DNA of 50,373 bases from a bacterium. GTDB lineage: Bacteria > Elusimicrobiota > Elusimicrobia > Elusimicrobiales > UBA9959. Made by a program: the position numbers and the translations under genes. Below, in pieces: positions 1 to 6,850 of the stretch. The notes beneath the pieces were generated by a model. It made no database searches. It was not told where the DNA came from and was given only the letters and a program-made list of their open reading frames with translations. Numbering within the stretch: the stretch's first letter is position 1; each line of letters begins with the position of its first letter. The stretch covers positions 1 through 50,373 of the forward strand of contig JAJYNO010000036.1 in assembly GCA_021786295.1 (NCBI GenBank). Reading direction: 5' to 3'.

Positions 1-2
1 TT

Positions 3-866
3 CCGATCTACCTCGCCGATTTTGAGACCGGCGCAAAGGTGGCCGGGTTCAGAGGCTACTTCCTAAAGAACGAGGGCGCGCAGTTGGAGCTGGCGATCTG
101 GCAGCTGACGGTGGACCTTTTTCGCGAGAAACACCGCGATTATTCCATGATGATAGTGCCTTCTCTGGTCAGAAGGGAGCCCCTGCTCGGAACCGGCTTC
201 CTGCCCCAGGGCGAGGAGGACCTGTATAAGACGCAGGATTCCGGATACCTGGCGGGCACAGCCGAGGTGGCGGGCATGGGGTTTTACGGGGACAAGGTCC
301 TGGAGAAGAAGGACCTTCCCAAGAAGATGCTGGCTTTCTCTCCGGCTTTTCGCAGGGAGGCCGGAAGCTACAGCAAGGATACGAAGGGGCTTTATCGCGT
401 CCATGAATTCATGAAGTTCGAGCAGATCGTCCTCTGCGAGGCGGACCACGAAGAGAGCGTAAGATATCACGAAGAGATCCTGTCAAACGCGGAAGAACTG
501 CTGCGCGAACTCGGCCTGCCATACCGCGTCGTGGTCAACTGCGGCGGCGATCTTGGTCTGGGGCAGGTGAAAAAATACGACATCGAGACCTGGATGCCTT
601 CCCAGAACAGGTACGGAGAGACCCATTCCGCGTCGTACTTCCACGATTTCCAGACCCGCCGGCTGAACATCCGTTATCGCGGCGAGGACGGCAAGCTTCG
701 CTTCGCCCATTCCCTCAACAATACCGCCGTGGCGACCCCCAGGATACTTATCCAGCTTTTGGAGAACAACCAGCAGGATGACGGCAGCGTCAGGGTCCCG
801 GAGGCCCTAAGGAAATACATGGGAGGAAAAGAAGTGATAAGCGCGCCTTCGGTGTCCCGCGGATAA
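3..866 (+). CDS. serS: Serine--tRNA ligase, 5'-truncated by window edge
   Basis: Charges tRNA-Ser with serine in the cytoplasm. Only the C-terminal catalytic part (about 287 residues) is present; the reading frame is open to the left edge, so the N-terminal tRNA-binding coiled-coil arm lies outside. Class II synthetase motif 2 is visible as FRREAGSYSKDTKGLYRVHEF, the SerRS form with its ATP-contacting arginines. Motif 3 is visible as LNNTAVATPRILIQLLEN near the C-terminus. It ends at TAA 864-866 with no evident intrinsic terminator. It is unrelated in function to the lanthipeptide locus that follows. Identification is firm. Confidence 0.95.
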   Translation, partial: PIYLADFETGAKVAGFRGYFLKNEGAQLELAIWQLTVDLFREKHRDYSMMIVPSLVRREPLLGTGFLPQGEEDLYKTQDSGYLAGTAEVAGMGFYGDKVLEKKDLPKKMLAFSPAFRREAGSYSKDTKGLYRVHEFMKFEQIVLCEADHEESVRYHEEILSNAEELLRELGLPYRVVVNCGGDLGLGQVKKYDIETWMPSQNRYGETHSASYFHDFQTRRLNIRYRGEDGKLRFAHSLNNTAVATPRILIQLLENNQQDDGSVRVPEALRKYMGGKEVISAPSVSRG

Positions 867-970
867 GCAGTCCAGGAAGAGCCAGTGCCGGAGCTCGGCC
901 ATTTTCGCAGTACCCCCCCTATCCGTACAATTTCCCGTAACTTTTGTTCTGGGCTTGATATCGGTGAGCT

Positions 971-1003
971 TTTCATTTGAGAATAAGTATTTCATTTGAA
1001 AAT
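971..1003 (+). promoter_or_regulatory. Paired palindromic sites, candidate enhancer for sigma-54 activator
   Basis: Two copies of a 12-bp near-palindrome lie here: TTTCATTTGAGA at 971-982 and the perfect form TTTCATTTGAAA at 990-1001, with starts 19 bp apart. They sit about 125-155 bp upstream of the start predicted from the -24/-12 promoter at 1101-1116, a usual distance for enhancer-binding-protein sites. The same pair arrangement (TTTCCCTTGAGA at 11408, TTTCAAATGAAA at 11428, 20 bp apart) precedes the other sigma-54 promoter at 11496. Binding by the activator encoded at 10046-11404 is inference. Confidence 0.6.
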
Positions 1004-1100
1004 GACTCTCCGGTTTTTCTGGCCTTTTTCTCTTACTTCCATTACGGTCTCCACCGGTATCGGTGATCGGCATAAAATTGAATGTCTAGGGGTTAAGTGT

Positions 1101-1116
1101 TGGCATAAAAAATGCT
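1101..1116 (+). promoter_or_regulatory. Sigma-54 (-24/-12) promoter of the precursor-peptide genes
   Basis: TGGCATAAAAAATGCT matches the -24/-12 consensus TGGCAC-N5-TTGCW, with GG and GC ten bases apart. Transcription should begin near 1127, giving a 5' leader of about 41 nt before the first precursor ATG at 1168. The same 16-mer precedes the sigma-54-like gene at 11554. The remaining part of the 301-bp gap 867-1167 holds the paired palindromes and no supported gene. Confidence 0.85.
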
Positions 1117-1167
1117 CTGTATGGGGTGAAGGTGTCGGAGAAGCAAAACAAAAGGAGAAACGAAAAA

Positions 1168-1266
1168 ATGAACAAGATACTGGAACTGCAGAAGGTGGAG
1201 ACCCCGGAGACCGCGTCCGTGACCAGGGAATGGAGCACGATCAGCAATACCTGCAACAATGGCTGA
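1168..1266 (+). CDS. lanA1: Class III lanthipeptide precursor, copy 1
   Basis: A 32-residue peptide, probably ribosomally made and then modified by the LanKC synthetase at 2351. The leader (about residues 1-21) carries ILELQ at 4-8, matching the hydrophobic leader-binding motif of class III lanthipeptides. The short core begins near Trp22 and contains S23-T-I-S26-N-T-C29, i.e. S-x2-S-x2-C, the spacing used to form labionin or lanthionine rings. A strong ribosome site AAAGGAG lies at 1151-1157. It is the first gene after the sigma-54 promoter. Copy 2 follows 142 nt later with four residue differences. The assignment rests on the motifs and the adjacent LanKC; the cleavage site and ring type are unknown. 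Confidence 0.85.
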   Translation: MNKILELQKVETPETASVTREWSTISNTCNNG

Positions 1267-1309
1267 TCCCGGCGAAGTTGGACCATACACTATATAAGGA
1301 GACAAGAAA

Positions 1310-1408
1310 ATGAACGAGATACTGGAACTGCAGAAGGTGGAGACCCCGGAGACCGCGACCGTGACCAGGGACTGGAGCACGATCAGCAATACCTGCAACA
1401 ACCACTGA
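1310..1408 (+). CDS. lanA2: Class III lanthipeptide precursor, copy 2
   Basis: A 32-residue near-duplicate of the gene at 1168, differing at K3E, S17T, E21D and G32H (six base changes in 96). The ILELQ leader motif and the S23-x2-S26-x2-C29 core are unchanged, so both peptides should be modified alike and differ only at the last residue (Gly or His) and at the leader/core border. It has its own ribosome site, TAAGGAG at 1296-1302. The identical core and nearly identical leader indicate a recent tandem duplication. No third copy or remnant was seen in the 110 nt that follow. Confidence 0.85.
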   Translation: MNEILELQKVETPETATVTRDWSTISNTCNNH

Positions 1409-1480
1409 GCGGGTGCTTCTATCGAAGCCGCGGTCGGTGCGGCGCGGGATCGGCAACATCGGGATGGCCGCGGTTCTTGG

Positions 1481-1486
1481 TAGAAT
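1481..1486 (+). promoter_or_regulatory. Possible -10 element (TAGAAT) for the DUF4097-like gene
   Basis: TTGGTAGAAT resembles a -10 hexamer and lies 32 nt upstream of the start at 1519. The same GGTAGAAT string occurs before the genes at 21933 and 34010. No convincing -35 box is seen. It suggests the secreted protein can be transcribed apart from the sigma-54 promoter. Confidence 0.35.
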
Positions 1487-1518
1487 CTGTTTAAGCAAAA
1501 AGTAATCAGGGGAACATT

Positions 1519-2274
1519 ATGATGATCAAAAGCGGTATTTTCGTGGGAATGATGGTCGCTCTGTGCTCAGCGGGGGCTGCGGCGGGCGGGACTTTCCCGG
1601 CCGAGGGGCTTTCCGGGGTTTTCGTCAGTGCCGGCGGCGGGCAGATATCCGTCGAAGGCGCGGCGGGAGGTTCGGTGGAGGTCTCTCCTCTGAAAGCGGA
1701 CGGGGTCTGCGAAGTGCGGGCGAAGGTGGTTGGCAAGGAACTGCGGATAACAAAACAGAAAGGCAAGGATGGCGCCGTAAGCGACTGCCTGATAAAACTA
1801 CCGGCAAAACTGGCGCTGAAAGTGAAGATGGGCGCCGGCGACCTGGAGGTGAAGGGGCTTTCCGGCCCTGTCGCCATACACAAGACGGTCGGGAAGACTT
1901 CTCTGTCCGGCCTTACCGGCGACCTGAAGGTGGACATGGTCTCCGGCAGCCTGAGTGGGACGATAAATCCCTCCGAACTCTCCATCACCGGCACGGGCGG
2001 CCGGGTGGATCTTTCAGGGCTTGGCTGCGGCGTGTCCGTGCAGCGGGTCACCGGCGGGCTGGCCCTGGCGTGGGCGTCGCCACCGTCCTCGGAGGTGCGG
2101 ATAAAGTCCGCCGGCGGCAAGGTGCGGCTCGCCTTCCCCGCCGACGCTAAGATCTCCACCGAGCTGAAGACCAAGGAGAACGGCAGGATTCACGACGAAT
2201 TCGGGAAGGGCGCCGGCACGCTGGTGGCGGTCACCCTCTCGGGCGGCAGCGTGGACGTTGTAAAAGCGAAGTGA
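1519..2274 (+). CDS. Secreted DUF4097-like beta-repeat protein
   Basis: A 251-residue exported protein of unknown function lying between the lanthipeptide precursors and the synthetase. It has a signal peptide (about residues 1-22, ending in a GAAAGG stretch). The rest consists of glycine-rich beta-strand repeats such as GDLEVKGLSGPVAIHKTVGK and GDLKVDMVSGSLSG. This is the look of DUF4097/head-GIN-type beta-helix proteins. A ribosome site GGGGAA precedes the double ATG. A short secreted ORF at 12651 shares its TFPA-x-G beginning and may be a truncated paralogue. A role in producer self-protection or at the cell surface would fit its position but is a guess. Confidence 0.65.
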   Translation: MMIKSGIFVGMMVALCSAGAAAGGTFPAEGLSGVFVSAGGGQISVEGAAGGSVEVSPLKADGVCEVRAKVVGKELRITKQKGKDGAVSDCLIKLPAKLALKVKMGAGDLEVKGLSGPVAIHKTVGKTSLSGLTGDLKVDMVSGSLSGTINPSELSITGTGGRVDLSGLGCGVSVQRVTGGLALAWASPPSSEVRIKSAGGKVRLAFPADAKISTELKTKENGRIHDEFGKGAGTLVAVTLSGGSVDVVKAK

Positions 2275-2284
2275 ACCGGCGTAT

Positions 2285-2314
2285 CGCCGGCCCCGGGTCT
2301 GGATGGGGCCGGCG
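2285..2314 (+). other. Hairpin between the secreted protein and lanKC
   Basis: A 10-bp perfect stem (CGCCGGCCCC / GGGGCCGGCG) with a 10-nt loop stands in the 76-nt gap. There is no U-run after it, so it is not a classical terminator. It could modulate the amount of lanKC message or protect upstream mRNA. Confidence 0.4.
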
Positions 2315-2350
2315 GCGGACCGCGGGAACGGACTTCCGGCGGCTTGAACT

Positions 2351-5020
2351 ATGAAGAAAGACACCCGCGCGCTTCAACCCTACATGGTGGCCGACGAACG
2401 GTATTACGACACTATGGACCGTTACAAGTTCGCCGAAGGCGACTTCCGCGGAGTGGCGGAGCCGCTGCTGGACGGCGGCTGGAAGCTGGCGCGCAAAGGG
2501 GTCTGGCTGAACTGCCTGCCGGAGGGGGCGGAACTGCCGCTGCAGGGATGGAAGATCCATCTCTCTGCCCGCCGCAAGGACGCGGCGGAAATACTCCGGC
2601 TGGCGGCGGGCGTGCTGGTCCCGCTCAGGGTCCCTTTCAAATTCCTGCTGGACGGCAGGGTGCTGTCGCTGGCCAACTCCAAGTCGTGGGGACGCGGCGG
2701 GGCGGGTAAGTTCATTACGGTGTACCCGTCTGGCGAGGGGCAGTTCCAGGAACTGCTGGAAGCTCTCGGCCGGGCCACAGCTTCGTTCAGCGGTCCTTAC
2801 ATCCTTTCCGACCGAAGGTATAAGGACTACAAGGTGGTGTTCTACCGCTACGGCGGCATAAAGCTCAACACCGTGCTTGAACCGGACGGCCAGAGGACGC
2901 CGGTGCTGGTGTCGCCTTCCGGCAGCAAGGTGCCTGACGTGCGCGCCCCGTATTTCGTTCTGCCGCAGTGGGTGAAGGACATCTCCGAGGCGGAAAAGAG
3001 CGACGGGGAAGGGCTTAACGGCGGCCGCTACAAGGTTCAGAGCTCCTTGGGTTTTTCCAATTCCGGCGGCGTGTACCTGGCCCTGGACGGCTCGACCGGA
3101 CGGAAGGTGGTGATAAAAGAGGCGCGGCCCTGGGTGAACGAGGACGGCCGCGGGCAGGACATGGTGAGCCTGCTCCGCAAGGAGCACAGTATCCTTGAGA
3201 AGATCTCGGACCTGGATATAGCTCCCCGGCCGGTAGAATTGTTCAGGCAGTGGGAGCACACCTTCCTGGTGCAGGAATATCTGGAGAAGCATATCCCGCT
3301 GGGAAAATGGGCCGCCGGCAACGATATAGTGCTGCGCACCAGGTTCACGCGCTCCAGTGCAAGGGAGTTCTTCCGCGAATACGCGGCAATATTCGGCCGT
3401 CTCGCCGGGGTGATAGAAAAGCTGCACGGCCGCGGCGTCGTCTTCGGGGATTTCTCCGCCAACAACATAATGCTGGAGCCGGGTTCGCTGGACATAAAGC
3501 TCATAGATTTCGAGGGCGCGCGGGAGGAGGGTAAGGAGGGGCCGGCCTGGTTCTTCACCCCGGGGTTCTCCGACCCGGCCCGTCCGCACGGCAAGCCCCT
3601 GTCGTTCGAAGACGACTACTACGCTTTCGGAGCGAACATGCTTTATGCGCTGATGCGGGTGGGGCAGATGTCGCAGCTTATTCCGGAGGCGCCGCGGCGC
3701 TGGCTGGACAGCCTGGTAGAGGAGTTCGGTTTCCCGGCGGAACTGCGCTCGGCGGTAACCTCGCTCATGCATCCGGACCCGGCGGCGCGGCCGCGGCCGC
3801 TGGAAGCGCTGGCTCCGCTGGCCGCCGCGGTGGACGCCATGCCGGAAGGCGGCGATCCGGTTAGGCTCGCGCTGGAACCGCGGCCGGCCGGCCATTACGG
3901 CGGCCTCGCGGCCCGGATAGCCGCGCAGCTGGGCGGGGCCGCTGACACGGGCCGCGCCGACAGGCTGTGGCCTTCGCAGCCCGAAGTGTACGAGACCAAT
4001 CCGCTCTGCGTAGCCTGGGGCGCCGCCGGGGTGCTCAAGACGCTGCACCAGGCCGCGCCTGAGAAAGTGTCGCGGGAGATGCTGGACTGGGTGCTGAAAA
4101 AGGAAGTGCGGCCGGAGGATTATCCGCCCGGGCTGTATTTCGGCATAAGCGGCATAGCCTGGACCCTGCTGGACATGGGTTTCGAGCGGGAAGCGGCGGA
4201 CATTTTCTCCCGGGCCGACGGGCATCCGCTGCTGTATTCTTCCCATGACCTGTTCTCCGGCGCGGCGGGCTGGGGCATGACGAACCTGCGCTTCTGGCGC
4301 GGCAACGGGGGGCGTAAATATTTGGACCGGGCCGTGGAGTGCGGAGAAAAGCTGGTCGCCTCCGCCAGCGAGGAGGCCGGGAAGATGTTCTGGCGGACCG
4401 CGGCCAAAGCGGTCCCGCTGGGCCTAGGCGCAGGGGCCGCAGGGGTCGCCGTGTTCCTGGCTTATCTCGCCAAGGCAACTGGCGGCGCGGCATACGCCGC
4501 CGCGGCGGAGAAGGCGCTGGCGCACGATCTGTCGTACGGAGTGCGGTCGCCCGACGGCGGGCTAAGCTGGCCCGCCAGCGCTGCGCCCGAAGAGGCCCTG
4601 CTGCCGTACTTCGAGGCAGGCGGCGCCGGGGTAGGCGCGGCCTGCCTGCGCCTCTGGAAGCTCACCGGCAAGCGGGAATATCTCGACGAAACGGAAAAGA
4701 TATACATCGACTGCGACAGGCTTTACACGGTCTACCCGGGCCGCGACAACGGCCTTGCCGGGCTGGGAGAGTTCCTGCTGGACGCCCACCAGTTCACAGG
4801 AGAAAATAAGTATAGGGAAGCCGCCTGTAAAGTGGCCGCAGGCCTGGAAAAATTCGCAGTCAGGGAAGGGGACGGCCTGCTCTTTCCAGGGAACGGGCTT
4901 TTGCGGTTCAGCTGCGACTACGCCACCGGCTCCGCCGGGATCTGCGCCTTCCTCCACAGGCTGGAGAGCGGCCGCGGCGCCGATTATATGCTGGACGGGC
5001 TGCTGGAAGACAAAAAATGA
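2351..5020 (+). CDS. lanKC: Class III lanthionine synthetase (lyase-kinase-cyclase)
   Basis: An 889-residue enzyme expected to phosphorylate and dehydrate Ser/Thr of the two precursors and close thioether rings. The N-terminal lyase part (about 1-200) has the family signature GRGGAGKFITVYP near residue 113. The kinase part (about 220-490) shows a glycine loop LGFSNSGGVYLA near 232, the ATP lysine in VIKEA, a catalytic loop GDFSANNIM near 367, and DFE in place of DFG. The C-terminal LanC-like part (about 510-889) keeps the GxxG repeats but lacks zinc ligands: EAGGAG and CDYATGSAG stand where WCxG and CHG would be. That separates it from class IV LanL. Its stop overlaps the exporter start (ATGA). 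No strong ribosome site is seen before 2351. Confidence 0.92.
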   Translation: MKKDTRALQPYMVADERYYDTMDRYKFAEGDFRGVAEPLLDGGWKLARKGVWLNCLPEGAELPLQGWKIHLSARRKDAAEILRLAAGVLVPLRVPFKFLLDGRVLSLANSKSWGRGGAGKFITVYPSGEGQFQELLEALGRATASFSGPYILSDRRYKDYKVVFYRYGGIKLNTVLEPDGQRTPVLVSPSGSKVPDVRAPYFVLPQWVKDISEAEKSDGEGLNGGRYKVQSSLGFSNSGGVYLALDGSTGRKVVIKEARPWVNEDGRGQDMVSLLRKEHSILEKISDLDIAPRPVELFRQWEHTFLVQEYLEKHIPLGKWAAGNDIVLRTRFTRSSAREFFREYAAIFGRLAGVIEKLHGRGVVFGDFSANNIMLEPGSLDIKLIDFEGAREEGKEGPAWFFTPGFSDPARPHGKPLSFEDDYYAFGANMLYALMRVGQMSQLIPEAPRRWLDSLVEEFGFPAELRSAVTSLMHPDPAARPRPLEALAPLAAAVDAMPEGGDPVRLALEPRPAGHYGGLAARIAAQLGGAADTGRADRLWPSQPEVYETNPLCVAWGAAGVLKTLHQAAPEKVSREMLDWVLKKEVRPEDYPPGLYFGISGIAWTLLDMGFEREAADIFSRADGHPLLYSSHDLFSGAAGWGMTNLRFWRGNGGRKYLDRAVECGEKLVASASEEAGKMFWRTAAKAVPLGLGAGAAGVAVFLAYLAKATGGAAYAAAAEKALAHDLSYGVRSPDGGLSWPASAAPEEALLPYFEAGGAGVGAACLRLWKLTGKREYLDETEKIYIDCDRLYTVYPGRDNGLAGLGEFLLDAHQFTGENKYREAACKVAAGLEKFAVREGDGLLFPGNGLLRFSCDYATGSAGICAFLHRLESGRGADYMLDGLLEDKK

Positions 5021-6564
5021 GAACACTGCGCAAATTCGCCGGCGTAATAGGAGCCCATCGCGGAAAATATCTGTTGCTGCTGGCCTGTTCTGCGTTCCTT
5101 AACGCGTTCATGGCGGTGGCGAACCCGCTGCTGCTGAAGTACCTCTTCGACCAGGGCGTGATAAAGAAGGATTTCCGTCTTTTCATCGGGCTGGCGGTCG
5201 GTTTCATCCTTCTGGCCACGCTCTGGCGTTTCCTCAGCCTGAAGCTTTCCCTCGGAGTGCAGCGCCTGAAGAACGCCCTGCTGCGCTCGCTTTCGGTCCG
5301 GTTGCTTTCTGAGTACTACGCTATCCCGTACGGGAGCGTGCTCTCGAAGCCGAAAGGCTATTTCGCTTCAAGGATCTACGACGAGCCGGCCGCTGCGGCG
5401 AATTCCGCCGTAGATCTCGGCTTCAACCTGACAGGCTCGCTGGTGAACTCGGTCGCCGCGTTCTGTCTGATAGTCACCATTTCGCCGAAGGCCACCGCCG
5501 CGCTGGCCCTGACGGTCCCCGCCCTGGTGCTGCTTTCCAAACGCTTCAGCGGCCGCATCAAAAAGCATTCCAGCGACGAGAAGGAGGAGGAGGGCCTGCT
5601 GCGCGGGGTGCTGGCCAGGGCCGCGGAAGCCTACCGCACGGTGCGCGTTTTCGGGCTTCAGGAACGGGCGAGCAGAAAACTGCAGGAGCAGACCGGGAAG
5701 TTCGTGGACAGCCAGTACCTGCGGTTCAGCAGCAGCGCGCTTTACGGGACGCTGGCCTCGGTGCTGGCCTCTTACGCCGAGACCCTGGTGATCATAGTCT
5801 GCGGCTACGAGATGCTCCAGGGCGCTATGACGTTCGGCGGGTTCATGGCCTTTATGAACGCCTTCTGGATAGCCATGGGCGGGGTGCGCGGTCTGATAAA
5901 CAAGGTGCCGGAGATCTCCAGGACGGAGGCGGTGCTGGACCGCATGGCCGAGTTCTTCAGGCCCGCTCCCGCTCCGGCGCGCGCCGGTTCCGGCGGCATT
6001 TCTTTCGATGACGTTGATTTCGGGTACGACGGAAAAAAAGTGCTTTCCGGTTTGAGCTTCAGCATAGCGCCGGGACGCAGGATGCTGGTCTCCGGCGGCA
6101 ACGGCTGCGGCAAGTCGACACTGGCCGGACTGGTGTACGGTTTTCTGGACCCGGATTCCGGAAAAGTTTCGTCCTTCGCGCCTGCCGCGATAAGCGCCTG
6201 CATCTCTCCGCACGGTTTCATTCCCGGCACGCTCGGCGACAACCTGGGCTACGACGGACTGGATGAGGAGCGCCGCCGCTATGCGGACCGGCTGCTGGCG
6301 GACCTGGGCATGGCCTCACTGCTGGACAAGGACCCCGAGAGCATGTCGGCCGGGCAGAAGAAGAAAGCCGAGGTGATCATGGGCCTGCTAAAGGAGGCAG
6401 AGCTGTACCTTTTCGACGAGCCCCTGGCCAACGTGGACGTGGACGGCAAGGGCCGCATAATGGAGCACATTTTCGAACGCGCTAAAGGCCGGACGCTGCT
6501 GGTGATAATGCACGGGGACGAGGAATACCGCGCCCGTTTCGACGGGGAGCTGGCGCTTTCTTGA
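5017..6564 (+). CDS. lanT: ABC exporter, fused membrane and ATPase domains, probable LanT
   Basis: A 515-residue half-transporter, likely exporting the modified peptide as a homodimer. Six predicted membrane segments fall in about residues 1-310. The ATPase follows with Walker A GGNGCGKST near 361, signature MSAGQKKK near 443, Walker B LYLFDEP near 465 and the H-loop histidine in IMHGDEE near 498. It has no N-terminal C39 peptidase domain, so it should not remove the leader itself; as in other class III systems a separate protease is needed. The ATGA overlap with lanKC makes co-translation likely and supports the assignment. Confidence 0.85.
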   Translation: MRTLRKFAGVIGAHRGKYLLLLACSAFLNAFMAVANPLLLKYLFDQGVIKKDFRLFIGLAVGFILLATLWRFLSLKLSLGVQRLKNALLRSLSVRLLSEYYAIPYGSVLSKPKGYFASRIYDEPAAAANSAVDLGFNLTGSLVNSVAAFCLIVTISPKATAALALTVPALVLLSKRFSGRIKKHSSDEKEEEGLLRGVLARAAEAYRTVRVFGLQERASRKLQEQTGKFVDSQYLRFSSSALYGTLASVLASYAETLVIIVCGYEMLQGAMTFGGFMAFMNAFWIAMGGVRGLINKVPEISRTEAVLDRMAEFFRPAPAPARAGSGGISFDDVDFGYDGKKVLSGLSFSIAPGRRMLVSGGNGCGKSTLAGLVYGFLDPDSGKVSSFAPAAISACISPHGFIPGTLGDNLGYDGLDEERRRYADRLLADLGMASLLDKDPESMSAGQKKKAEVIMGLLKEAELYLFDEPLANVDVDGKGRIMEHIFERAKGRTLLVIMHGDEEYRARFDGELALS

Positions 6565-6599
6565 ACTGTCCCGAAGCCCTCCCGGCAGATCGCTCTGTC

Positions 6600-6731
6600 T
6601 TAACAAAAGATCAGGGCCAGCATCTCCTTCTTCTCGGCGGCGGAGCAGTCCTTGTAGAGCTCGGCCGCGCTCTTGAGGCTCGAGCACTTGGAGCGCAGGT
6701 CGCGCAGCAGTTTGGAAGTCCCCTCGCTCAT
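6600..6731 (-). pseudogene. Truncated copy of the 58-residue H-box-like small protein
   Basis: A 43-residue ORF nearly identical over residues 6-40 to the 58-residue protein at 9873-10049, with the shared block SKCSSLKSAAELYKDCS. It differs in two telling ways. The candidate phosphoacceptor His10 is Arg (LLRDLRSK). The last 17 residues of the second helix are replaced by IFC and a stop. It follows the permease gene on the same strand after a 119-nt gap and has no obvious promoter. It is most likely a decayed duplicate, although a decoy role cannot be excluded. Confidence 0.6.
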
Positions 6732-6850
6732 TCTTCGTCCACTTTGGCAAGGTGGTTTTCTGCGAAAATAAGAGTCAAAGAGGGGCACGGTGCGGAAAGC
6801 TCGGCCTATGCCTCCAGGCTCTATCAGCTGTAAAGAACGCAAAACAATTC

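Noticed and set aside
867-1073. Minus-strand ORF (MAELRHWLFLDC) faintly like the H-box small protein
   Set aside because: Only short scattered matches and no alignment over the helix; shared GC-rich words explain it.
2231-4246. Long minus-strand open frame across lanKC, and similar long frames opposite atpA, atpD, pckA and others
   Set aside because: They mirror confident genes, have Arg/His/Gly/Pro-rich low-quality translations and no start signals; antisense shadows of GC-rich coding sequence.
2351-5020. Class IV synthetase (LanL) instead of class III
   Set aside because: The cyclase part has no zinc ligands where class IV enzymes have WCxG and CHG.
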